Assembly (NCBI GenBank): GCA_035541995.1
Contig: DATKMG010000429.1
Span: forward strand, 1-6,494
Length of the DNA: 6,494 nucleotides
Source of the DNA: DATKMG01 sp035541995
GTDB lineage: Bacteria; Acidobacteriota; Terriglobia; Versatilivoradales; Versatilivoraceae
Direction of reading: 5' to 3'
In this document: positions 1 through 6,455 of the stretch, one piece after another
Position numbering within the stretch: the stretch's first letter is position 1
Layout of the letters: each line of letters starts with the position of its first letter
Program-made: the position numbers and the translations under genes
The notes under the pieces: model-generated
What the model was told of the DNA's origin: nothing
Seen by the model: the letters and a program-made list of their open reading frames with translations, nothing else
Database searches by the model: none

Positions 1-268
1 CTATGGCAGGATCTGCATGGAGAGTCTCCACCTTCTGCAAAAAGGGGTCAGAAACCGTGAAACCTAACCCGCGTTCACGAATCATCTCCACAACGCGACT
101 CGCGGAAATTTCCCCCAGGTTGCTGGATACTACCAAGCCCAGGACATCCTTCTCATCGAGTGGAGCTTTCTTTGATTCTTGGGCAGTGCCCGGACTTACC
201 AGGATTCCAAAGAGAATCAGGAGGACTATAGAACAGCCCCGCAAGCACCGATATAAATCTCTTACCAT
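1..268 (-). CDS. Exported protein, N-terminal fragment (cut by window edge)
   Basis: Reading the minus strand from an ATG at 268 gives 89 codons with no stop before the left edge, so only the N-terminus is present. Residues 1-30 form a classical Sec signal peptide: basic start (MVRDLYRCLR), hydrophobic core (SIVLLILFGILV), and a likely cut near GTA|QE. Residues 36-89 are a charged helical segment (DVLGLV..., SRVVEMIRERGLGF, then VSDPFLQKV). From memory, this resembles a short helical module common in Acidobacteriota exported proteins, of the pattern 'V-x-L-I-x-x-R-G-I-x-F...'; in those proteins it precedes a variable effector or TPR domain, but what follows here is not visible. A purine-rich stretch (complement of 272-278, AGGGGGG) lies 3 nt before the ATG, usable but tight. 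The open frame on the opposite strand (3-512) has no recognisable protein features and is treated as its shadow. Function unknown; the gene call is fairly secure, the family resemblance tentative. Confidence 0.72.
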   Translation of the reverse strand, partial: MVRDLYRCLRGCSIVLLILFGILVSPGTAQESKKAPLDEKDVLGLVVSSNLGEISASRVVEMIRERGLGFTVSDPFLQKVETLHADPAI

Positions 269-635
269 GAACCCCCCTATCTTATGCCAGTTCAGATCCG
301 TTTGCTCTATTTTCATTTGCAGGGGTCTCATCCAAATTGTTCCAAACCGACCCTCAATTGCACAGAATGCCAATCTCTCTAGAGATGCTCGCCTATTCCT
401 TGGAAGTTGTCCAGTGCTTGGAATGAATTCACCGGTGGGAGGTGGAATGTTCACTCAACTTAGATCGGCTCCGTCAAGAATCAATCAAGCTGCAACCCCG
501 AGTCCAGGTTGAAGGCGAATTCACAATGATGATATGGTGACGATTGTAATCGTCTCTGCTCATATTGTCCCTTTCTTATGATTGCACCCTAAGCGACTCA
601 TCAAGTTGAATCGCCCGGAGACTCGAACCAATCTT
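269..635. other. Divergent intergenic region
   Basis: About 310-365 bases, depending on which start is used for the large plus-strand gene, separate two divergently oriented genes. It should hold the promoters of both, but I could not find a convincing -35/-10 pair with normal spacing on either strand. It holds one perfect 16-bp dyad (539-554), listed separately. A GGAGGT-like stretch at 438-443 precedes an ATG at 447, but the frame closes after 21 codons and the peptide has no recognisable features. No RNA gene was recognised. Confidence 0.5.
539..554. promoter_or_regulatory. Perfect 16-bp dyad, possible operator
   Basis: GACGATT-GT-AATCGTC has perfect 7-bp arms around a 2-nt centre. It ends 81 nt before the ATG at 636 and 27 nt before the alternative TTG at 582. 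The size and symmetry suit a dimeric helix-turn-helix regulator. Function is inferred only from symmetry and position; no second copy was seen in the window. Confidence 0.3.
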
Positions 636-3600
636 ATGAGACTTTCCAATTCACTAACATTCAAAGTGCTGGATTCACTGACTTGTACTTTCCTGGTGGC
701 TTTGCTCTTGGTATTCGCATTCCGGGCGAAGGGCCATTTGCTGTCGGCCCAAACGGAGAGACAATCCTCCCCATCGGCCAATTCCACGGTCCAAGAACGG
801 CTGGTCTATCACAACAATATCGGCATCGCCCTGCTGGAACAGTTCAACTTCAAAGAAGCTATTGCGGAGTTCAACGAATGCCAGAAACTCGATCCGGCCT
901 TTGTGCCAGCTCTGGTGAATAGTGGCCTTGCCTATTACTATCTCCAGGAATATCCCGAAGCTGAAGGATTCCTGCAAAAAGCCCTAACCCTCGATCCCAG
1001 GCAACCGACGGCGCTGTTTACCCTGGGGATGCTGTACCGAAACCGGGATGAAAAAGATCCCGCGCTGGGGGCGTTCCAGAGGGTCCTGGAGATCGACCCC
1101 GAAGATGGTCCTACTCTCTACCAGTTGGGACAACTTTGTTACAGGAAACAGGACTTCGACCAGGCTGAACGGTACTTCCGAAGGGTGATTCAAATCTCTC
1201 CCTATGACACGGCAGCCCGTTACAACCTGGCCACTACCCTGAACCGCAAAGGAAAGAGCGAGGAAGGGCGAAAGGCCATGTTGGAATTTGACCGGTTGCG
1301 TGAGAAGGGGGGAATTAGTTCAACAGGCAACCAGTATGGAGAGCAAGGTCGGTACATGTTGGCTATTGGTGAGTACGCCGACCTGAAAGGGCAGTTTAAG
1401 GTTCCCCAACCCGTTCCTTCCTCACCCAAACCCATACGGTTCGTGGACGTCACAGCCTCAGCAGGGATACGCTTTCAACATGGCGCTCGAATAGATTTGA
1501 ATGCACTGAGTGGTGAGGTGCCTTCTTCTTCCTTTACTGCCGAATTTGCCAGGAAGAATCTGGTCTCCGCCATGGGTTCAGGCGCTGCTTTTTGCGATTA
1601 CGATAACGATGGAAACCTCGACTTGATCATGGCCAACAGTTCTGATGTTTCTTCTATGTCGACCGCAAGGCTTTACCATAACAATGGAAACGGACAATTT
1701 GAAGATGTCACCGAGCAAGCAGGAATCCACGCGAGCGGCCTTGGGATGGGGGCTTACTGGGGCGACTTCAACAATGATGGATTCCCTGATCTCTTCCTGA
1801 CTTTTTACGGTTCCAATATGCTTTACCAAAACAATGGCAACGGCACCTTCACGGATGTGACTGCACATGCGGGCGTTGGAGGGGGAGATCACTGGCATCT
1901 TTCCGCGGCGGTGGCAGACTACGACCATGACGGCGATCTGGACATTTACGTGGGCAATTATGTGAACTTGAGCCAAAAGCCGACTGGGCGGACATTTCGA
2001 TTCCCCGAGGATTTCGCCGGGCAAGGCTGCCATTTGTTCCGCAATAACGGAGATGGGACCTTCACGGACGTGGCGGAGGAGGCCAAAGTCAGAAATCCCC
2101 TGGAGACCATCTCTTCTGTTGTGTTCACCGATTTCGATAACCGCCGGGATATCGACTTCTGGACCGAGAGTTGGAATCGTGGTACGCACCTTTACAGCAA
2201 CCAACGTGTCGGCACCTTTCAGGATTGGCCTCTGGGAACAATCTCCACTGTGAAGGGATTCAGCCTGGCTGTGGCAGACTATAACAAAGATGGCTGGATG
2301 GATCTGGCCCTCCTTCCCCGCCAGGGCGCTCCGATGCTGGTAAAGAATATGGGCTACGGGAAGTTCGAACCAGAAAGCCTGCCGACGCCGGCTGGAGTTT
2401 CACCGGAAGCCGGCTTGGGTTGGACCATTCAGTTCCTGGACTACAACAATGACGGGAACCTTGATCTTTTTCTCTTGCGTGGTGGAGAGGCAGGCGATTC
2501 CGCCCGGCTCGCGGGACCAGAACTTTGGGAAAATCAGGGCGACGGGAAATTCATCGATGTCACGGAAAAGGTCGGCCTGGCCTCATTTCGAGGAAGAGCC
2601 TACCGCAGTGCGACATTTGGAGACTTTGACAACGATGGGGATCTCGACATTCTCCTTACCGTAAATGGAGGTTCTCCCGTATTGCTACGCAATGAAGGAG
2701 GCAACCAAAATCACTGGATCAAGGTTCGCCTCCAAGGATCCAACAGTAACAAGTCGGGCGTGGGTACCAAGGTGGAGGTTAAGTCAGGGCTGCTCTGGCA
2801 GAAAGTCGAAATCGACGGGGGATCTGGATACTTGTCCCAGAGTCCACCGGAAGTGATTCTCGGATTAGGCGGCCACGAGAGGGTGGATGCCTTGCGTCTG
2901 CTCTGGCCTGGAGGAGTGTTGCAGTCGGAAATCAATCTCCCCATCAACCAGGTCCGGATAGTCAAAGAACTCGACCGCAAAGGAACTTCCTGTCCGCTGT
3001 TGTACAGTTGGAATGGTTCGAAATACCAGTTTGTTACTGATTTCCTCGGCGGCTGCGCAATCGGCTATTTGGAGGAGCCGGGGCGCTACAGCATTCCTGA
3101 TACGGACGAATATGTCCGGATCGAAGGCACGCAGCTCCGTCCGCGGAAGGGAGTCTATTCGCTGAGAATTAACAACCAATTGGAGGAAGTTCTCTACATC
3201 GATCAGACCCAACTCTTAGTGTTGGATCATCCCGCGCAACAGCACGTCTACCCGAACGAACGCCTGATGCCCGCACCTCCCTATCCTGAGTTCAAGGTGA
3301 TCACAGCTCGCAATGAACATCCGCCGCAGGCAGCCTGGGGAAACCGGCACCAGGACGTCCTTCCACTGCTTTCCAGGGTGGATCGAAATTATGTCCGGGA
3401 TTTCAAGCTGCTCCCTTACAAAGGCTATGCTGAAACGCACGAATTAGTCCTGGACCTGGGAGATTTAAGCGGAGCCTCTAACATCAATTTGCTGATGACT
3501 GCCTGGATTGATTATGCTGATTCTACTGCAAATTACTCTGCAGCTCAGGCTGGCAAAGCCTTGATTCCTCCTTTCCTGCAAGTCAAAAACCGGCAGGGTC

Positions 3601-4268
3601 GATGGCAGACAGTGATCCCCGAAATGGGCTTTCCCGCGGGACTTCCGAAAACCATGGTGGTCGATCTGACCGGGAGATTTCTCACCGATAACTATCAAGT
3701 CAGGATCGTGACCAACATGCGGATATACTGGGACCAGGTTCTGGTGAACACCTACGCAGGCCCCCCATCCTATGGCCTGCATCGCCTTCCCCCGGTTAAG
3801 GCAGATCTGCACTTCCACGGCTTCCCCAGAGAGTATAGCTCGGACGGCTTGAAACCGTTGATCTACGATTACGATTCGATTGAGCCGACGGCTCCCTGGA
3901 AAAGCCACACGGGATCTTATACGCGCTATGGAGACGTGGAGCCCCTGCTCAAAGAGAAAGAAGACATGTATGTGATTATGCGTAATGGAGATGAAATCCA
4001 GGTCGAATTTGACGCGACAAGCCTGCCGCCCCTTCTGCAAGGATGGACCCGGACCTTCTTCCTTTATGTTGACGGCTTCGGCAAGGATATGGACCTGCAT
4101 TCAGGAGCATCTGACACGGTGTTTCCTCTCCCATTCCATCACATGAAGTCATACCCGTACACGTCTTCCGAGAAGTACCCGGATAGTGAACCCTACCAAC
4201 ACTATCAGAGGGAATTCAATACGCGCGAAGTCCGTGCGGCGATTGGACGGATCGAGGGGAGGTTTTGA
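636..4268 (+). CDS. Exported TPR / FG-GAP (VCBS) propeller / ASPIC-UnbV protein
   Basis: A 1210-residue protein (numbering from ATG 636), intact and without frameshift. Residues 1-38 look like a signal peptide or anchor (hydrophobic core about 18-29, possible cut at LLSA|QT). Residues 56-225 hold about five TPRs, with repeated helix pairs ending in LDP/IDP/ISP. Residues 265-690 carry seven Asp-rich FG-GAP/VCBS motifs at 321, 377, 428, 499, 548, 602 and 663, e.g. DYDNDGNLD and DFDNDGDLD, usually followed by L-x-x-N-x-G-x-G-x-F-x-D-V. This suggests a seven-bladed calcium-binding beta-propeller; the motif at 499 (DFDNRRDID) is degenerate. Residues 693-775 match ASPIC/UnbV (HWIKVRL, S-G-V-G-T-K-V, LGLGG, LRLLWPGG). 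Residues 785-1210 begin CPLLYSWNG..Y.FVTDFLGG, seen after ASPIC/UnbV in related proteins, but have no named domain I know. Likely a surface or periplasmic binding protein; ligand unknown. The frame opens at TTG 582, but ATG 636 gives a normal-length signal peptide; GGAG at 617-620 is a weak, distant ribosome site. The next gene is convergent. Confidence 0.93.
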   Translation: MRLSNSLTFKVLDSLTCTFLVALLLVFAFRAKGHLLSAQTERQSSPSANSTVQERLVYHNNIGIALLEQFNFKEAIAEFNECQKLDPAFVPALVNSGLAYYYLQEYPEAEGFLQKALTLDPRQPTALFTLGMLYRNRDEKDPALGAFQRVLEIDPEDGPTLYQLGQLCYRKQDFDQAERYFRRVIQISPYDTAARYNLATTLNRKGKSEEGRKAMLEFDRLREKGGISSTGNQYGEQGRYMLAIGEYADLKGQFKVPQPVPSSPKPIRFVDVTASAGIRFQHGARIDLNALSGEVPSSSFTAEFARKNLVSAMGSGAAFCDYDNDGNLDLIMANSSDVSSMSTARLYHNNGNGQFEDVTEQAGIHASGLGMGAYWGDFNNDGFPDLFLTFYGSNMLYQNNGNGTFTDVTAHAGVGGGDHWHLSAAVADYDHDGDLDIYVGNYVNLSQKPTGRTFRFPEDFAGQGCHLFRNNGDGTFTDVAEEAKVRNPLETISSVVFTDFDNRRDIDFWTESWNRGTHLYSNQRVGTFQDWPLGTISTVKGFSLAVADYNKDGWMDLALLPRQGAPMLVKNMGYGKFEPESLPTPAGVSPEAGLGWTIQFLDYNNDGNLDLFLLRGGEAGDSARLAGPELWENQGDGKFIDVTEKVGLASFRGRAYRSATFGDFDNDGDLDILLTVNGGSPVLLRNEGGNQNHWIKVRLQGSNSNKSGVGTKVEVKSGLLWQKVEIDGGSGYLSQSPPEVILGLGGHERVDALRLLWPGGVLQSEINLPINQVRIVKELDRKGTSCPLLYSWNGSKYQFVTDFLGGCAIGYLEEPGRYSIPDTDEYVRIEGTQLRPRKGVYSLRINNQLEEVLYIDQTQLLVLDHPAQQHVYPNERLMPAPPYPEFKVITARNEHPPQAAWGNRHQDVLPLLSRVDRNYVRDFKLLPYKGYAETHELVLDLGDLSGASNINLLMTAWIDYADSTANYSAAQAGKALIPPFLQVKNRQGRWQTVIPEMGFPAGLPKTMVVDLTGRFLTDNYQVRIVTNMRIYWDQVLVNTYAGPPSYGLHRLPPVKADLHFHGFPREYSSDGLKPLIYDYDSIEPTAPWKSHTGSYTRYGDVEPLLKEKEDMYVIMRNGDEIQVEFDATSLPPLLQGWTRTFFLYVDGFGKDMDLHSGASDTVFPLPFHHMKSYPYTSSEKYPDSEPYQHYQREFNTREVRAAIGRIEGRF

Positions 4269-4311
4269 TCCGGGCCCGCTCCCAAGCCCGAATGCGGCCG
4301 CAAACAAAAAT

Positions 4312-4329
4312 CTGAATCTGACCGCAGAG
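4312..4329 (+). repeat. 18-bp direct repeat, copy 1
   Basis: CTGAATCTGACCGCAGAG is identical at 4312-4329 and 4503-4520. Both copies continue into related but diverged GC-rich sequence containing 'gacgct(a/g)ag', so the true repeat unit is longer than the exact match. It lies just after the end of the large propeller gene. Confidence 0.85.
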
Positions 4330-4345
4330 CTGCGGAGACGCTAAG

Positions 4346-4395
4346 AGGATATCGGGACACGGATGACACTGATGAACTCTGATAAACAATATCCT
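4346..4395 (+). repeat. Repeat type A unit bracketed by a 7-bp inverted repeat
   Basis: AGGATAT (4346-4352) and ATATCCT (4389-4395) bracket a unit containing 'gggacacggatgacactgat'. A diverged inverted counterpart of that unit lies at 4658-4692 (TTTATC...CATCAG...TTCATCCG). The bracketing arms may be chance, since 7-bp matches are expected at low frequency. Confidence 0.45.
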
Positions 4396-4502
4396 GCGAG
4401 TCTCACTACAAAGGCTATCGCGTTCATATGCGGTTTTCTATATTCCGGTTTGTACTCTCCCGCTGCGTTCCCCTGCGGTTAGTTTTTGACCGCGCCCAAC
4501 GA

Positions 4503-4520
4503 CTGAATCTGACCGCAGAG
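4503..4520 (+). repeat. 18-bp direct repeat, copy 2
   Basis: Exact second copy of the 4312-4329 sequence, followed by 'acgctgagccgcagag'. That tail repeats the 'cgcagag' core inside the same unit, so the unit is itself built from a short internal repeat. Confidence 0.85.
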
Positions 4521-4657
4521 ACGCTGAGCCGCAGAGAACAGATGTCCACGACGATAGCCACAGACGAAGGGAGATAGTTTTGATCCTTTGGGGCGGATGT
4601 CAAAATCGCGGTTTCAGATAGTCTGTGTCGCCTTTGCGGCATAGAATCTGAATTTCA

Positions 4658-4692
4658 TTTTATCGATTCACGCTCATCAGCGTTCATCCGCG
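4658..4692 (-). repeat. Repeat type A, inverted diverged copy
   Basis: Read on the minus strand, this segment (CGGATGAACGCTGATGAGCG core) aligns with the unit at 4354-4386 (CGGATGACACTGATGAACTC), including the shared GATAAA end, with a few small gaps. Similarity was judged by eye. Confidence 0.55.
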
Positions 4693-4711
4693 GCCAACGA
4701 CCATGTCAGGT

Positions 4712-4733
4712 CTTCGTGCCTTTGTGGTGAAAA
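4712..4733 (-). repeat. Repeat type C, beside the stop codon of the Tat gene
   Basis: CTTCGTGCCTTTGTGGTGAA ends about 8 nt from the stop codon of the minus-strand gene. Its reverse complement (CACCACAAAGGCAC core) resembles 'cactacaaaggct' at 4404-4416. From memory it is a frequent intergenic string in several bacterial phyla. Confidence 0.55.
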
Positions 4734-4740
4734 CTGCTGA

Positions 4741-6189
4741 TTAGGCCAGGGCGGCGAGGTCGCCCTGCACATTTTCAATGCAGCGGATGATCTTGGTCAT
4801 TTTGGGTTGCCGCGGGACCTCCGGAAGCAAGCCTTCGGCACGGGATTTGAGCGTGACCAGCTCTTTCGCATAGTCTGCACGCTGCTGAGCTGTCAGGGTC
4901 TTGCTGAGGTAAACGGGAGGGCCCGGACGATCATTCACAAGCGGCTCGAGAGAGAGAGTTCCACAAAATCCAGGATCGACGTGTCTGAAGTAGGCATCCT
5001 CAGCATCGAGAAAGAACTGGACCATGGCGTCTTGAGTTGACCTTCGGGAGACTCCGTACAGCTCCTCTATCGAATCCCGCAGGTGTTTTTCCCATGGGGT
5101 GTTTGGATCAGCGAGTGTTCGGCCTGCCAACCGCATGGAAATCTCGTCACCCGGATTGGCCAGGATGTGAAAGAAATACTCGCAAGCCCGCCCTCCTTCG
5201 TTCGAGAGTTGCTGCAAATGCTCTCCGACCCGCCGCAGCGTTGGGAGGAACCAACGGTCTCGCGCCCAATGTTGGGGCGGTTCCACCTGGGGGCCACCCA
5301 GGGTGCCGAAATCGCAGGCAAGGGACCCAATGAGTTGTTTTCGATAACTTGGGTCTTTCCTGCGGCTGGTGTCGTGAACATCGATCAAATAGTCCACGTG
5401 TTGGCTGATCTTAACTAGCGAAGGCTGGGACTCTGCTTCCTCAAATCTCATGCCCCAACTGTTTACCCCAATCGTTTTCTTCGGCCATCGGCTCCGGATG
5501 TACTCACTCACTCGCACGTTCAAAAGCGCATGATATTGGGCATCGCTGTATGCACTGCACGGTTTACACTGACACCGTCCCTGGTCGGCAGACTGGAGAC
5601 TCACGCCATCAAGCGCAAACCGATCGAAAACAAAATCGATCACTTTCTGCATCCAGGACCAGGATTCGGATTCACTGGCGCACATGGCCTGAGGATTGCC
5701 CCGGTTGAGTTTCGGATAAGCTTTGATGATTTCGTCAAAACCCCAGCTGTAAACCCCTAATCCTGAGTAAACCCGCACATTGCACCGGTGGGCTGTGTCG
5801 ATCAGTTTCTCCACTTTCCTGCCTCGTTCAGCGGTGACGGAGCTTCGGATATCGACGGGCCAGGCCCGCGAGACGTACAGTCCCCAAACCGAGATTTCAT
5901 TGAACCCGAGATCCTGCATCAAGTGAAAAGTTTGCTGGTAGTCTTCAAGGAGAGCTGCATTCAGCCTCATGGAAGGCCAGACCGCATTTGCATCCGGCTC
6001 GCTGGCGAGATCGGTGATCCACCCCAGATAACCACGATGTTTGAAGACTCCCTGGCTTGGTTTCGCTGACGCATCCTGGTTGTTCAATTCAGCTTGAACG
6101 GCCGGCGCCTCGTGTCTAAGTGCAAGGGAGGCCAGGCCGAGAGTACTGGTTTTGATCCAGCTCCGCCTGCTGATAGTATTCTCAGCCAT
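4741..6189 (-). CDS. Tat-exported putative TIM-barrel (glycoside hydrolase-like) protein
   Basis: A 482-residue protein starting at ATG 6189 and ending in TAA at 4741-4743. Residues 1-33 form a twin-arginine signal: SRRSWIK (7-13; Trp replaces the usual Phe), hydrophobic TSTLGLASLAL, and a likely cut after VQA (33). The mature part shows eight hydrophobic strand-like segments spaced as in a (beta/alpha)8 barrel: GYLGW (53), EISVWG (99), VRVYSGLGVYSW (138), LDGVSLQSADQG (193), TIGVNSWGM (239), DYLIDVHD (266), LIGSLACDFG (287) and CEYFFHILA (336). A C-x-C-x2-C cluster (206-211) follows strand 4; similar clusters occur in DUF4838-type and other putative polysaccharide-degrading barrels of Planctomycetota and Verrucomicrobiota. 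D194 and the D202/E337 region are candidate active-site acids, by inference. Residues 360-482 are mainly helical. Tat export suggests folding, and perhaps metal loading, before export. Substrate unknown; no sugar-use genes are visible nearby. Confidence 0.85.
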   Translation of the reverse strand: MAENTISRRSWIKTSTLGLASLALRHEAPAVQAELNNQDASAKPSQGVFKHRGYLGWITDLASEPDANAVWPSMRLNAALLEDYQQTFHLMQDLGFNEISVWGLYVSRAWPVDIRSSVTAERGRKVEKLIDTAHRCNVRVYSGLGVYSWGFDEIIKAYPKLNRGNPQAMCASESESWSWMQKVIDFVFDRFALDGVSLQSADQGRCQCKPCSAYSDAQYHALLNVRVSEYIRSRWPKKTIGVNSWGMRFEEAESQPSLVKISQHVDYLIDVHDTSRRKDPSYRKQLIGSLACDFGTLGGPQVEPPQHWARDRWFLPTLRRVGEHLQQLSNEGGRACEYFFHILANPGDEISMRLAGRTLADPNTPWEKHLRDSIEELYGVSRRSTQDAMVQFFLDAEDAYFRHVDPGFCGTLSLEPLVNDRPGPPVYLSKTLTAQQRADYAKELVTLKSRAEGLLPEVPRQPKMTKIIRCIENVQGDLAALA

Positions 6190-6197
6190 AATTGATA

Positions 6198-6205
6198 CTC
6201 CCTCT
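6198..6205 (-). promoter_or_regulatory. Shine-Dalgarno site of the Tat gene
   Basis: The minus strand reads AGAGGGAG, with its GGAG core 8 nt before the ATG at 6189. Spacing and composition are good, and it fixes this start, which also gives a Tat signal of normal length. Confidence 0.7.
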
Positions 6206-6222
6206 CGAAACTACCTTTTAAT

Positions 6223-6289
6223 GTGAGAGCCGATCTCCGAGCGGCGACCTCCTGGGTTCTACGGGTCGCCGCTCGAGATCGGCTCCCAC
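6223..6289. repeat. Long near-perfect inverted repeat (hairpin, REP-like)
   Basis: The left arm 6223-6249 and right arm 6264-6289 pair over 26 bp, with one mismatch (6226 against 6286) and one bulged C in the left arm. The loop is 14 nt. The shared core is GAGCCGATCTC...GAGCGGCGACC. Neither strand has a T-tract after the stem, so a classical intrinsic terminator is unlikely. A palindromic unit starting GTGGGAGC recalls REP/BIME sequences, but that is only resemblance; no second copy is in the window. Confidence 0.88.
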
Positions 6290-6367
6290 GCTAGAGGCAC
6301 ATTTTCATCGGTCGTGGTGAGCTCTATAGGTCATGGGGCACTTTCATGAAAATGCAAGATTTGGTAG

Positions 6368-6400
6368 CCACGGTTACTGCGTTTTGGGAAGTAACCGTGG
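6368..6400. repeat. Inner hairpin 1 (11-bp perfect arms)
   Basis: CCACGGTTACT (6368-6378) and AGTAACCGTGG (6390-6400) are perfect complements with an 11-nt loop. The left arm overlaps the outer GTAGCCACG arm, so the two pairings compete. Confidence 0.85.
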
Positions 6401-6422
6401 GTCTTTCGACCTTTTGAAAAGC

Positions 6423-6455
6423 CCACAATTGATTTGGGAAACGAATCAATCGTGG
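6423..6455. repeat. Inner hairpin 2 (12-bp arms, one mismatch)
   Basis: CCACAATTGATT (6423-6434) pairs with AATCAATCGTGG (6444-6455) except at one position, with a 9-nt loop. The right arm overlaps the outer CGTGGCTAC arm. Arm length, loop size and the TTTGGGAA / TTTTGGGA loop text mirror inner hairpin 1, which suggests the two halves are related. Confidence 0.78.

Larger units (their letters stand above)
4269..4740. repeat. Mosaic of short degenerate intergenic repeats
   Basis: These 472 bases between two convergent genes have no credible gene; the 72-codon frame at 4424-4642 minus is low-complexity and made of repeat matter. At least three repeat types recur here. Type B resembles 'accgcagagacgctgag' (4321, 4512; inverted at 4461-4480). 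Type A resembles 'cggatgacactgatgaac' (4354-4386; inverted at 4658-4692). Type C resembles 'caccacaaaggcac' (4404-4415; inverted at 4712-4733). From memory, similar strings are scattered between genes in many Acidobacteriota, Verrucomicrobiota and deltaproteobacterial genomes, with no known coding role. No hairpin-plus-T-tract terminator was found for either flanking gene. Confidence 0.7.

Noticed and set aside
3..512. 169-codon open frame on the plus strand at the left edge
   Set aside because: Its translation is rich in Arg/Ser/Pro with no recognisable features, while the minus strand over 1-268 gives a clear signal peptide and helical protein. The frame continues into intergenic DNA by chance.
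447..512. 21-codon frame after a GGAGGT-like site at 438-443
   Set aside because: The spacing to the ATG is only 3 nt, the peptide has no leader-like composition (no run of one amino acid, no membrane segment), and no attenuator hairpin follows.
582..635. Upstream TTG start at 582 for the large plus-strand gene
   Set aside because: It would add 18 residues in front of an otherwise normal signal peptide and has no ribosome-binding site. It cannot be fully excluded, because the site before ATG 636 is also weak.
1578..2204. 208-codon antisense frame inside the propeller region
   Set aside because: It is a by-product of the repeated GAT/GAC-rich Asp motifs, whose complements read as Val/Ile codons; the sense strand has strong domain evidence.
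3465..4100. 211-codon antisense frame in the C-terminal region of the large gene
   Set aside because: No recognisable protein features, and it lies fully inside a well-supported gene on the other strand.
4271..4301. Possible terminator after the large gene (CGGGC...GCCCG and a GCGGCCGC palindrome)
   Set aside because: The stem is only 5 bp with a 10-nt loop, and the bases that follow are A-rich rather than a T-tract on the coding strand.
4424..4642. 72-codon minus-strand frame between the convergent genes
   Set aside because: Its sequence is composed of the degenerate intergenic repeats, is Arg/Ser-rich, and has no ribosome site.
5067..5418. Overlapping frames on both strands within the Tat gene (5067-5381 minus, 5083-5418 plus, 5037-5333 plus)
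   Set aside because: All lie inside the continuous 482-residue frame, which has a signal peptide, regular strand pattern and ribosome site; none of the alternatives has supporting features.
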